A DNA stretch of 60,443 nt from Bacteroidales bacterium (lineage in GTDB: Bacteria > Bacteroidota > Bacteroidia > Bacteroidales > Tenuifilaceae). The stretch is taken from positions 1-60,443 of the forward strand of contig JAQUJY010000007.1 in the NCBI GenBank assembly GCA_028680705.1, written 5' to 3'. The notes beneath the pieces are model-generated. The model had not been told where the DNA came from. It searched no databases and saw only the letters and a program-made list of their open reading frames with translations. Positions 35,997 through 47,667 of the stretch are shown here, piece by piece (positions within the stretch are counted from its first letter, which is position 1; every line of letters starts with the position of its first letter). The position numbers and the translations under genes were made by a program.

Positions 35997-36310
35997 AAGA
36001 ATAAAAGTTAGTTATGTATTTTATTAACAAAAATGTATGCTGCAATTGTAATGATATTGCTCTTTCCCTTCCCCTTGTGGAACCCTCATGTTTCATTCAT
36101 CGCCTTTTGTGCTAGCTGCCTAGCAAGAGGGTTTCATCTGTCTGTTTTTAATTTTTAAAGGTACAGATGGAACATCCATGGGATAGTCATTCGCGTGTGT
36201 GTTAAGGCTATTATCATGGATGTTTCATAGTATGCTGATAAATGGCTCTTTGGTGTGTTTTCAGTATTTACTTTGATGCAATTTACAAAGGATATTGCAA
36301 AGCATAAAAA
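35997..36310. other. Intergenic region with overlapping inverted repeats
   Basis: A 314-bp gap upstream of the sensor kinase. It holds several inverted repeats: GGAACCCTC (36079-36087) with GAGGGTTTC (36127-36135); TTTCATCTGT (36132-36141) with ACAGATGGAA; and GAACATCCATG (36170-36180) with CATGGATGTTTC (36215-36226). The arms overlap, so different folds exclude one another. No ORF is credible. On the minus strand this is the 5' leader of the kinase gene. Confidence 0.45.
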
Positions 36311-36334
36311 AAAGGTGCCGAATTCGGCACCTTT
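36311..36334 (-). terminator. Rho-independent terminator of nifJ
   Basis: A perfect 24-bp palindrome (AAAGGTGCCGAA/TTCGGCACCTTT). On the minus strand it is followed by a long T run, 22 bp after the nifJ stop. Confidence 0.88.
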
Positions 36335-36355
36335 TCTATAGATAGTATTGAATGA

Positions 36356-39946
<3,591 letters not shown>

Positions 39947-40106
39947 GGTAAAATTCGCAGATTATAAAATGTTGTTAAGCATTTAGCATTTAGTGAATTG
40001 GACAACATAATTCCATTTCTAGACAATGCATTAAACTTTAATTTCTATCCCTTTGATTTGCAGTTCAATTATTATGGTTTTTGTATTATTGGATCCATAG
40101 TGTTAA

Positions 40107-40132
40107 GATACAGTTGTTCAATTAACTGTATC
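40107..40132. terminator. Inverted repeat downstream of aroC
   Basis: A perfect 9-bp inverted repeat (GATACAGTT / AACTGTATC) with an 8-nt spacer, 27 bp after the aroC stop and upstream of the nifJ promoter. No T tract follows on either strand, so it may be a weak terminator, a protein-binding palindrome or an RNA hairpin. The rest of the 39887-40159 gap is featureless apart from the nifJ promoter. Confidence 0.4.
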
Positions 40133-40159
40133 GAAAATATATGGCTTTTAAGGGAGGCT

Positions 40160-41143
40160 TTATAGATTTGAAGCCTTCCAGAGCATCAAAAAATCGGCAA
40201 GAGCTATGGCGGTTATGGCCTCAATTACAACGGGCACACGAAGTGCAATACAAGCATCGTGGCGACCTTTTATTTCCAATTCTTCAACTCTGCCAGTTTT
40301 AATGCTAAAGGTATTTTGTTTTATGCTAATGCTTGAGGTTGGTTTTACGGCAACCCTAAAAACTAGGTTATTCCCGTTGGTTAACCCGCCCGTAATACCT
40401 CCGGCGTTGTTTGTTGATGTTTTCCCTGTACCGTCAACAATCGGGTCGTTGTGCTGCGAGCCCATCATTGTAGCGGCGGTAAAGCCAGAGCCAAACTCAA
40501 TGCCCTTAATTGCCGGAACGGCAAAGGCAAGGTGGCTAATTACAGATTCAACAGAATCGAAGAATGGTTCGCCAAAGCCAACGGGTATGCCTTTTGCTGT
40601 ACACTCAATAATACCGCCAACTGAGTCGCCTTTGCTTAACGCAGTATCAATGGTTTTTTCGATATTGCTACTGCCCCCAACTGAGAGGATTTGTGCCGAG
40701 ATGTTAATGCCATCAAGCATCTTTTTAGCCACAACACCTGCCGCTACCAGCGCAAGCGTAAGCCTGCCCGAGAAATGACCTCCACCACGAAAATCGTTAT
40801 ACCCTCTAAACCGTAAATATGCTGCAAAGTCGGAATGCCCAGGGCGTGGGGTTTTGGCAATGTTACCATAATCGGCCGACTGGGTATTGGTGTTTTTAAA
40901 CAGAATAGTTAGGGGTGAGCCAGTGGTATGCTCGTTAAACCATCCAGAAATAATTTCGGGGGTATCGTTTTCGATGCGTGGGGTAGTACCCACAGCGCCC
41001 GATTTTCGTCGTGTTAAGTCGGGAATGAAATCATCAACTTTAAGTTTTATTCCCGCTGGTACACCATCAATGGTAACGCCTATGGCGGGCCCATGCGATT
41101 CGCCAAAAACTGAAATGCGGAATATTCGACCAAATGAGTTCAT
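40160..41143 (-). CDS. aroC: Chorismate synthase
   Basis: Final step of the shikimate pathway: EPSP to chorismate, using reduced FMN. It has 327 residues, a little shorter than the usual 350-360 because the C-terminus stops soon after the last conserved helix. Motifs: GESHGPAIGVTIDGVPAG near 10-27, RRKSGAVGTTPR, RPGHSDFAAYLRFRGYNDFRGGGHFSGR (FMN/EPSP site), and GGITGGLTNGN near 240. The ATG at 41143 is preferred to the TTG at 41173, because a -7 box (TATTTTTG) lies at 41171-41178. It is separate from the aroBDEA operon 11 kb away. Confidence 0.95.
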   Translation of the reverse strand: MNSFGRIFRISVFGESHGPAIGVTIDGVPAGIKLKVDDFIPDLTRRKSGAVGTTPRIENDTPEIISGWFNEHTTGSPLTILFKNTNTQSADYGNIAKTPRPGHSDFAAYLRFRGYNDFRGGGHFSGRLTLALVAAGVVAKKMLDGINISAQILSVGGSSNIEKTIDTALSKGDSVGGIIECTAKGIPVGFGEPFFDSVESVISHLAFAVPAIKGIEFGSGFTAATMMGSQHNDPIVDGTGKTSTNNAGGITGGLTNGNNLVFRVAVKPTSSISIKQNTFSIKTGRVEELEIKGRHDACIALRVPVVIEAITAIALADFLMLWKASNL

Positions 41144-41170
41144 TATTTCTTGCGGTTTAACTATTGTGCT

Positions 41171-41178
41171 CAAAAATA
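41171..41178 (-). promoter_or_regulatory. Bacteroidota -7 box of aroC
   Basis: TATTTTTG on the minus strand, 27 bp upstream of the ATG at 41143. It overlaps a possible TTG start and so decides for the downstream ATG. Confidence 0.5.
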
Positions 41179-41363
41179 GTAAGTTTTCTTAAATATATAT
41201 CACTGTTGTAGGGTAAAATAGCATACCATAACCTTGCGAGACTTTAGGTTATAAAAAAATCAATGTCTTTTAGTTAATTCGACTATGCCATTAAACTAGG
41301 CGTAGATTGGCAAAAACTAAACAATTCAAAATAGTTGCTGTTTGTTAGGAGAATTAGGCTTGC

Positions 41364-41412
41364 TGTAGAATTGTAATAGTTTTCTACAGATTTAATAATA
41401 TATATATATTTG
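41364..41412 (+). promoter_or_regulatory. Promoter of the TonB-receptor gene with overlapping inverted repeat
   Basis: TATATTTG at 41405-41412 (perfect TAnnTTTG) with TTTC in the -33 position at 41381-41384, 20 bp apart, 40 bp before the ATG. A perfect 7-bp inverted repeat (TGTAGAA 41364-41370 / TTCTACA 41382-41388) covers the -33 element and could be an operator. Confidence 0.5.
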
Positions 41413-41452
41413 CCGTTACAATAAATTGTATAATAATTAGAAAATCACAATA

Positions 41453-43906
41453 ATGCTTAAAACATTTTTTACTTTTTCGCTTTCATTATTACTACTAACC
41501 AATGTTTTTGCAGTTGACCCTGCCGAGAGTTTGGCTCCGGGGGCCATAAAAGGCTTTGTTTACGATTCATTAATGAGACAACCGCTAGAGTACGCCACTG
41601 TTTCAATAGTAAGAGTGAGCGATAATAGCCTAGTTACAGGAACAATTACCGATGAGACAGGCTTTTTTAAAATTAGCGGTGTTGAGCCTGGGAAATATTT
41701 CGTTGATGTTACTTTTATTGGCTATTACAGCAAACGAATAGGCAATGTTGAGGTAAAACCTCAGCTGCGCTCGTTTGATGTCGGGCAAATTTTACTCGTT
41801 TCATCTAGTAGCGATATTGAGGGAGTAATCATTGTGGCAGATAGGCCTTTAATGAAGTATCAAATCGATAAAAAGGTTATCAATGTTAGTCAGCACCACA
41901 CCTCCTCATCGGGTTCGGCTGTTGAGGTGCTTGAGAATATTCCATCAATTACGGTTAGTATTGAGGGCGATGTTAGCCTTAGGGGGAGCGGTAGTTTTAC
42001 CCTACTAATTGATGGTAAACCCAGCATTATGGATGCCAACGATGCGCTTAACCAAATTCCTGCTAGTCAAATTGAAAATATTGAGATTATCACAAATCCC
42101 TCAGCTCGTTTCGACCCTGATGGTGTGGCTGGTATAATTAATATTATTATGAAAAAAAATAGGCTACAGGGGATGAGCGGTGTTGTAAATGCCAGTGGTG
42201 GGTCGCACAATAGGTATGGTGGCGATTTTCTGATTAGCTACCGTAAGGAGAAGTTTAATTTCTTAGTTGGTGCTGATTATAATCGGCGGGGTATGATTGG
42301 CGAATCGATTAACCAGAATGAAACCTATAGGAATGATACCACTTTTTACCGTTATAGTCTAGGTGAGTTTGATAGAGGCGGGTATTCTTGGGGCTTTAGG
42401 CTTGGTGCCGATTATAATATCAATGCAAAAAATACGCTGAGCGTAGGTTATCGTTTTGGCGATAGAAGTCGGGGTGGTTTCTCCGATCTGATATACAAAG
42501 AATGGATATCGGCAGCACCCAATGATGTGTTGGAATACTCTAGCACTGAGGATAGCGATAGAGGTGGGTTTTTTCAGCATATTACTATGGATTATCGTAA
42601 GGAGTTTGAGAAGAAGGAACATAACATTTTAGCCCAGGTGTCGTTGGGGAGCAATAAGTTTAGCCAAACATCCGAGAATTTACTATTTGGTGCAGACAAT
42701 CTTATTACCAACGGGCAGCATTCGGTTGGCGACAGGCCAGGTAGTAGGTTAACCCTAAAACTTGATTATACATTGCCATTTGGTAAATCGAGTAAGTTTG
42801 ATGCAGGATATCAAGGGAATTTAAGTTCATCGGATGAATCGAATACCATGAGTATTTACAACACCGTTACGGAACGGTTTGAGGTTAATAGCTTGTTTTC
42901 TAAAAATGTTGATTATCAAACAAATATACATGCAGGTTACGCAATGCTTGGTGGCGAACGTGGTAATTTTGGATATCAATTGGGCCTTCGCCTTGAACAC
43001 ACCGATAGGTATATTAATTTAGTGGGTGAGAGTACTGATTTTAAACTTAAACGCTGGGATTATTACCCAACAGCGCACTTCTCGTATAACCTGCCTGCCG
43101 ACCAAGAGATTATGGCCAGTTTCACTCGCCGTTTGCAAAGGTTAAGAGGGTGGTATTTAGAACCTTTTTACACTTGGAGTGATGCCTATAATGTACGGAA
43201 AGGTAACCCCGACCTTATTCCCGAGTATATTGAGTCGTATGAGGTTAGCTACCAAAAACGGTTTACAAAGAATGTGGTTTCGGTTGATGTTTACTACAGG
43301 GTTACCAATAACAAAATTGAGCGCTTGCGAAGCATTTACGACGATAACGACAATATCTTTTTAACCACCTTTGCAAATGTGGGAGAATCATTCTCGTTGG
43401 GGACTGAAATTATGGTTGGGTTTGACCCAGTGCGCTGGTGGCATTTCGACCTAATGGGTAACATATACGATTACAGACAGGAGGGAACATTCAATGGACG
43501 AAATTATTCGGCTAAGAGTTTTAATTGGAATACCCGAATGAATAATAATTTTAAGCTAGCACGCTTTACCCGATTGCAATTTACAGGAATGTATAATAGT
43601 CCAACGGTTACAGCACAAGGTACTAGCAACGGTTTTTTTGTAACGAGTTTAGCTTTAAAACAAGATTTTTTCAAGAATGCATTCTCTTTAACCCTATCGG
43701 TACGGGATGTGTTTGGTACAATGGGGCACAAATTTACGGTAAGAGATGATAATTTCTATACCTATACCGAGTGGAACCCCAATACCCCAATATTTACCCT
43801 TACAGCCAGCTTCCGTTTAAATAATTTTAAGGAAAGACGAAGAGGATCGAATGGTGATAATTCTGACCCGATTGATGATATGGGTGGGGATGAAGGTGGG
43901 TTTTAA
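41453..43906 (+). CDS. TonB-dependent receptor-like outer-membrane protein
   Basis: An 817-residue outer-membrane protein: signal peptide 1-20; a carboxypeptidase-regulatory-like beta-sandwich (GAIKGFVYDSLMRQPLEYATV, about 30-110); a plug domain (VEVLENIPSITVSIEGDVSLRGSGSFTLLIDGKPS and IENIEIITNPSARFDPDGVAGIINI, about 155-235); then a ~550-residue beta-barrel. The acidic, Gly-rich C-terminus (SDPIDDMGGDEGGF) is typical of the 'outer membrane beta-barrel family' group rather than classic SusC. No SusD partner adjoins. The ligand is unknown. A terminator follows. Confidence 0.93.
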   Translation: MLKTFFTFSLSLLLLTNVFAVDPAESLAPGAIKGFVYDSLMRQPLEYATVSIVRVSDNSLVTGTITDETGFFKISGVEPGKYFVDVTFIGYYSKRIGNVEVKPQLRSFDVGQILLVSSSSDIEGVIIVADRPLMKYQIDKKVINVSQHHTSSSGSAVEVLENIPSITVSIEGDVSLRGSGSFTLLIDGKPSIMDANDALNQIPASQIENIEIITNPSARFDPDGVAGIINIIMKKNRLQGMSGVVNASGGSHNRYGGDFLISYRKEKFNFLVGADYNRRGMIGESINQNETYRNDTTFYRYSLGEFDRGGYSWGFRLGADYNINAKNTLSVGYRFGDRSRGGFSDLIYKEWISAAPNDVLEYSSTEDSDRGGFFQHITMDYRKEFEKKEHNILAQVSLGSNKFSQTSENLLFGADNLITNGQHSVGDRPGSRLTLKLDYTLPFGKSSKFDAGYQGNLSSSDESNTMSIYNTVTERFEVNSLFSKNVDYQTNIHAGYAMLGGERGNFGYQLGLRLEHTDRYINLVGESTDFKLKRWDYYPTAHFSYNLPADQEIMASFTRRLQRLRGWYLEPFYTWSDAYNVRKGNPDLIPEYIESYEVSYQKRFTKNVVSVDVYYRVTNNKIERLRSIYDDNDNIFLTTFANVGESFSLGTEIMVGFDPVRWWHFDLMGNIYDYRQEGTFNGRNYSAKSFNWNTRMNNNFKLARFTRLQFTGMYNSPTVTAQGTSNGFFVTSLALKQDFFKNAFSLTLSVRDVFGTMGHKFTVRDDNFYTYTEWNPNTPIFTLTASFRLNNFKERRRGSNGDNSDPIDDMGGDEGGF

Positions 43907-43922
43907 CCACGGCTTACTATGC

Positions 43923-43960
43923 TAAAAATGCACGGAAAAAAGGTTGCCCGTACATTTTTA
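43923..43960 (+). terminator. Hairpin terminator after the TonB-receptor gene
   Basis: TAAAAATGCACGG pairs with CCGTACATTTTTA around an 11-12 nt loop, with one G-U/A-C exception, 17 bp after the stop codon. A T-rich 3' arm follows. The remaining gap to 44213 holds nothing I recognise. Confidence 0.6.
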
Positions 43961-44213
43961 TTAACCATTATCCAATAGTTTTTGCGGAGAAACTATTTGC
44001 CTTTTAACATCTAAATCCTTTTCTGTTTAATTAAGTTTCAATCTTACAATAATTGGTAATGGAAATAGCTATGGCGGTTTAAAGGCTAGTGTTTTTTGAC
44101 AAGATTAGGGAAACGAGATATGGTGGTTTGTAAAAACACAGTTGTTTTAACTGGGTGAGCCTATTAATCCTAGGGCTTTTGTAAATTGAGTATAGTTGCT
44201 CTATATGTAAAAT

Positions 44214-44924
44214 CTAGTATTTTACTAGTTTGAGTGAACTGATATAATCTTTACTATTTGTATTTATAACAAGAAAATATAATCCATTTGAATAGGCTTG
44301 CAAATTTATATCGAAGTTCAGCATAGCATTTGCTTTAATCTCCTTTGAATATAGGATCTGCCCAGAGGTATTTATTAGTTTTAAGGTCAATGGTTGGGTA
44401 AATTGTGTTTCAGAATAAATGGTTACTTTATCTTTAGTAGGATTTGGATAGTATTGTATCACAGCATCATTGATAAATATCGGATTTTCTATGGATAAAG
44501 TTGGGTTATATTCAGCATATCCAATATCTGGGGCTGCACCAAAAAAAGGTATACCAACATCAATACCAGCATCAATAAGGTTACTGCCTTCGGCTAAGGT
44601 TAAAAAATCTATGTTTGGCAAGGATCCATCACTTTGTCGAGGTAAGGATAATTGCGAATCATCTAAAGACACAAAATCATCATCTGTTACGATAATCTCA
44701 TCTGATGGTTTCCACCACATTAAGCTACCAATGGTGCTGCTGTCAGCATAGACCCAATTATTGTTGCTTTCAATATATATATCGCTAACTACTAGAAAAT
44801 AAGGTCGTCCTGCAGCATCAATCTGAAGAGGTTCATAAATGCTTTCCGTTGTATCTATTATTGAAGCGGAAATGTAACCTTCGATTCCTCTAGTTTTTTT
44901 GCCTGTCCAATCCAGTTGTCCCTT
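44214..44924 (-). pseudogene. C-terminal remnant of a lyase-like T9SS cargo protein
   Basis: A 236-codon open frame without an initiating ATG before codon 69 (44720), bounded upstream by a TGA at 44925-44927 that lies inside the HhH gene. The middle reads like the C-terminal end of secreted pectate/polysaccharide lyase-like beta-helix proteins: DDDFVSLDDSQLSLPRQSDG, SLPNIDFLTLAEGSNLIDAG and GAAPDIGYAE. The last ~75 residues are a type A T9SS sorting domain (YYPNPTKDKVTIYSE ... GLYFLVINTNSKDYISSLKLVKY). The catalytic part and signal peptide are missing, so this is a truncated gene. The break coincides with the 3' end of the neighbouring gene, suggesting deletion or rearrangement. Confidence 0.78.
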
Positions 44925-46066
44925 TCAATTCGTTTTGGAGCAATCCCAAGAATTTCTGTTATGGTTTTTACATCTTCAGAGGTTAGCTTACTTATTTGGG
45001 CAAAGGTGTAAATTTCGAGCTTGTTAAGTTTTTCTTCAACCCAAGGGCTAACGCCCTTAATAAGAGTTAGGTTGTTGGCAAAATATTTAGGGGCTATCCC
45101 AATTCTATTGAAGGGAATATTGCTCTTCTTCTCTTCAATTTTATTAAGAATTATATCCCTTTTTCCTTCACTTTTTACAAGTTCCTTGGCTTGGCCAACC
45201 CATTCATCTCTCTCAATTCTTTCTGGGAAAAACTCAATGGCCTCGGCTACTATTTCCACATCCTCTTCATTGAAGTTCGCAATTTGCTTTATGGTGAAAA
45301 TTCCTAATGTATTTAATTTTTTTTCAATCCAACCCCCAATACCGTTGATTATTGTAAGGTTGTCGGCCTCGTGCTTCTGGGCTATTCCAATTCTCTCGAA
45401 ATAGATATTGGTTTCTTTTGCTCTTATGCGATTTAGTGCAGCCTCTTTTATCTCATCTTTTACCAGTTCTTTTGCTTGTTCAACCCATTCGTCGCGCTCT
45501 ATGCGTCCAGCAAAGTACTCAATGACAACATTAATTTTCTCAATATCCTTTGCAGTAAACTTGCTTATTTGTTTAAGCGAGTAGATATCGATAGCATGTA
45601 GTCTCTCTTCAATGAAAGGGCCTATGCCACTAATCATTTGCAGATCATCTTTTTCCTCTATTGTGGCTCTTCCAAAGCTGCTATAGTCCAACAGATGCTT
45701 GCGCTTTGCTATTTGAAGAAGAGCTTCCTCCTGTTCACTAATCTTTTGATTGTTTTCTTGGTTTTCGAGAGTAATTCTACTAGTCTCATTTTCGCTCTTT
45801 GTTTTTAAATCTTTAAGGTTTTTAACCTCAATCTTTAGCAGATATATCTCGTTTATTTTATCCTCTAAGCGTCTTTCCAGGCCAACATTCTCTTTTGTTA
45901 ACTCTTGAGTTGTTAACTCAAGCTCTTCAACTTTTCTTTTGTGTATAAGCTTGAAGTAAAGCCAAGCGGTAACATATCCAATTATTGCTGATACCAGCAA
46001 TAATGATATAATCACAAGGGTTGCTTCTGCCCTTGCCAGCATTAGTAAAACGGCTATTGTGTTCAT
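44858..46066 (-). CDS. Membrane-anchored coiled-coil protein with three HhH repeats
   Basis: A 402-residue protein. One transmembrane helix (about 15-38) is followed by positive residues (KLIHKRK), which puts the remainder in the cytoplasm. A coiled coil spans ~45-120. Then come three ~95-residue tandem repeats (about 126-205, 223-300 and 319-392), each with a helix-hairpin-helix-like core (LQMISGIGPFIEERL, LTIINGIGGWIEKKL, LTLIKGVSPWVEEKL) and ending RIERDEWVxQAKELVK. The core resembles the H3TH/COG3743 'flap endonuclease-like' or DUF4332 HhH fold, which can bind DNA, but no nuclease residues are evident. The gene starts 7 bp after the OmpA-domain gene. Function unknown; a DNA- or protein-binding membrane scaffold is inferred. 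Confidence 0.82.
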   Translation of the reverse strand: MNTIAVLLMLARAEATLVIISLLLVSAIIGYVTAWLYFKLIHKRKVEELELTTQELTKENVGLERRLEDKINEIYLLKIEVKNLKDLKTKSENETSRITLENQENNQKISEQEEALLQIAKRKHLLDYSSFGRATIEEKDDLQMISGIGPFIEERLHAIDIYSLKQISKFTAKDIEKINVVIEYFAGRIERDEWVEQAKELVKDEIKEAALNRIRAKETNIYFERIGIAQKHEADNLTIINGIGGWIEKKLNTLGIFTIKQIANFNEEDVEIVAEAIEFFPERIERDEWVGQAKELVKSEGKRDIILNKIEEKKSNIPFNRIGIAPKYFANNLTLIKGVSPWVEEKLNKLEIYTFAQISKLTSEDVKTITEILGIAPKRIERDNWIGQAKKLEESKVTFPLQ

Positions 46067-46073
46067 ATTCTTA

Positions 46074-46586
46074 TTATTTAATGGTTACTACAGTTCGTCT
46101 ATTATTTGCTCTACCTGATACAGTGCTGTTGTCATCTACTGGTTCTTTCTCTCCCTTTGACTCAATTCTTATCCTATTTGCGGTTATTCCCTTGCTTTCA
46201 AAATATCTTTGCAAGGATTGTGCCCGTCTTAAACCAAGGGCTTGGTTATATTTCATTGTGCCTACTGCGTCGGTATGGCCTGTAATATTGAGGGTAACTT
46301 GAGCGTTCTTCAGCATGTAATCATTTGATTTGTTGAAGTATGCATTTGCCTCAGTACTCGAAATGAAATCTGACTTGTCAAAAGCAAAGTTGATTACCAG
46401 ATCCTTTGGAATCGTTGCTTTTTCTTCTACTTTAGGTTCACTGGTCAGGGCTTCGTATTGGTTAGCCGCCTCAACAACTGTGGTTTGTGCTTGGGCGCAC
46501 AGCCCTCTGATTTTACATACGTAGATGTAGGTTGACAGAACTGTCCAGCCTGCAAAAACGATAAATCCAGCTATTAGAATTCTCAT
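46074..46586 (-). CDS. OmpA-domain protein with an N-terminal membrane anchor
   Basis: A 170-residue protein: an uncleaved-looking N-terminal helix (about 4-27), a conserved YIYVCKIRGLC motif just after it, a short linker, then an OmpA/MotB-type peptidoglycan-binding domain (about 65-170) with NITGHTDAVGTMKYNQALGLRRAQSLQRYF and RIESKGEKEP...GRANNRRTVVTI. The anchor suggests inner-membrane attachment with the OmpA domain gripping peptidoglycan from the periplasm. Linked to the downstream HhH protein (7-bp gap), so the two probably act together. Family certain, role not. Confidence 0.9.
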   Translation of the reverse strand: MRILIAGFIVFAGWTVLSTYIYVCKIRGLCAQAQTTVVEAANQYEALTSEPKVEEKATIPKDLVINFAFDKSDFISSTEANAYFNKSNDYMLKNAQVTLNITGHTDAVGTMKYNQALGLRRAQSLQRYFESKGITANRIRIESKGEKEPVDDNSTVSGRANNRRTVVTIK

Positions 46587-46616
46587 GACATTATTTTTAG
46601 TTTTGGATAATTGGTT

Positions 46617-47501
46617 TTATCTTATTTTCTTAAAATCCATCATGTTAAACCCATCCTTATTCTCATTGGTAATTAGCCGAGAATTATAGTAGTATAGATT
46701 TCCATCCACATCAAAAATCATTTCAAAGCATTTGCCAACATTCTTATCCTGATTTGGACCTACGTGAAAGTGGAAAAGAGCATTCTTTGGATTTGATGCA
46801 ATTTCTTCCTTTATCTCGGATGAGGAGAGCAACTTGACGAAGTATGGGTAAACGCTACTAATCTTATCGATTGAGTATGCATCTGGAGCCATTTTTTCGC
46901 GGTTCATTAATAATTGCTTCCCCTTGAAACCCGATGAGTTATAGTATTTCAACCCTCTTAGCGAAATCATAAAGCGCTTCTTCTCAAGATTCTTTGCATG
47001 TATCTGAACGAACTTTACAATTGCGGGAATAGCGTACTCATAATCCAGGTTGTTGTCGTCGGAATATTGAAGGGGTATGTTGCAAAGTTCGGGCATGTCT
47101 ACAAGTTTCTTTGCATTTGAGCCCAATACCAAACTAATATAGTTGTAGCTCACACCTCCTGGATCCTTGTCGTACACATTCTTCATTAGCACCAAGAATG
47201 AGTACCTTGAATCGAACCGACGTGCCTCAAACTCTGCTTCGCTAATAAATTCGAATGGAGTTGTTTCCCAATGCTTCTCCACTGCTTCTTTAATAAATCC
47301 ATTGTATGGATTTATCTCACTCTCTAGCACCACGCAGGTGGTAGAGTTCAGAAACATTCCAATTTGTTTCTGCGAGGGCAATGGTGATTTTGCCATTGCT
47401 ACTATGGCAAAAAGGACTAAAGCCACACTTAATGCATGTTTCTTTGATAAAAATCCAACTAACAAAACTTTGATGACTTGAACGATATTTTTTTCTCTCA
47501 T
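46617..47501 (-). CDS. Exported protein of unknown function
   Basis: A 294-residue protein I do not recognise. A hydrophobic segment (about 22-38, HALSVALVLFAIVAMAKS) with preceding lysines is a signal peptide or anchor. The mature part is mixed alpha/beta, with a central TTPFEFISEAEFEARRFDSRYSF-type stretch and a C-terminal MIFDVDGNLYYYNSR beta-rich end. It sits 30 bp upstream of the OmpA-domain gene on the same strand, which suggests one transcript for all three genes (46.6-44.9 kb). Confidence 0.7.
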   Translation of the reverse strand: MREKNIVQVIKVLLVGFLSKKHALSVALVLFAIVAMAKSPLPSQKQIGMFLNSTTCVVLESEINPYNGFIKEAVEKHWETTPFEFISEAEFEARRFDSRYSFLVLMKNVYDKDPGGVSYNYISLVLGSNAKKLVDMPELCNIPLQYSDDNNLDYEYAIPAIVKFVQIHAKNLEKKRFMISLRGLKYYNSSGFKGKQLLMNREKMAPDAYSIDKISSVYPYFVKLLSSSEIKEEIASNPKNALFHFHVGPNQDKNVGKCFEMIFDVDGNLYYYNSRLITNENKDGFNMMDFKKIR

Positions 47502-47667
47502 GATTTTACTTTATTAGTATTTATTCTATTTTGATAAAGATACTCCCATTATCAGCCAAGTTTGTTACATGTTTCTTGATAATATTTACATAATTCACGT
47601 ATATATCAACGCAAAAAAGAAACTGCCTAAGCAATTTCTTTTTTTAAGATTCAAAATAATTATTTTG

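Noticed and set aside
40206-40778. 190-residue plus-strand frame opposite aroC
   Set aside because: Complementary to the conserved chorismate synthase gene; no recognisable domain.
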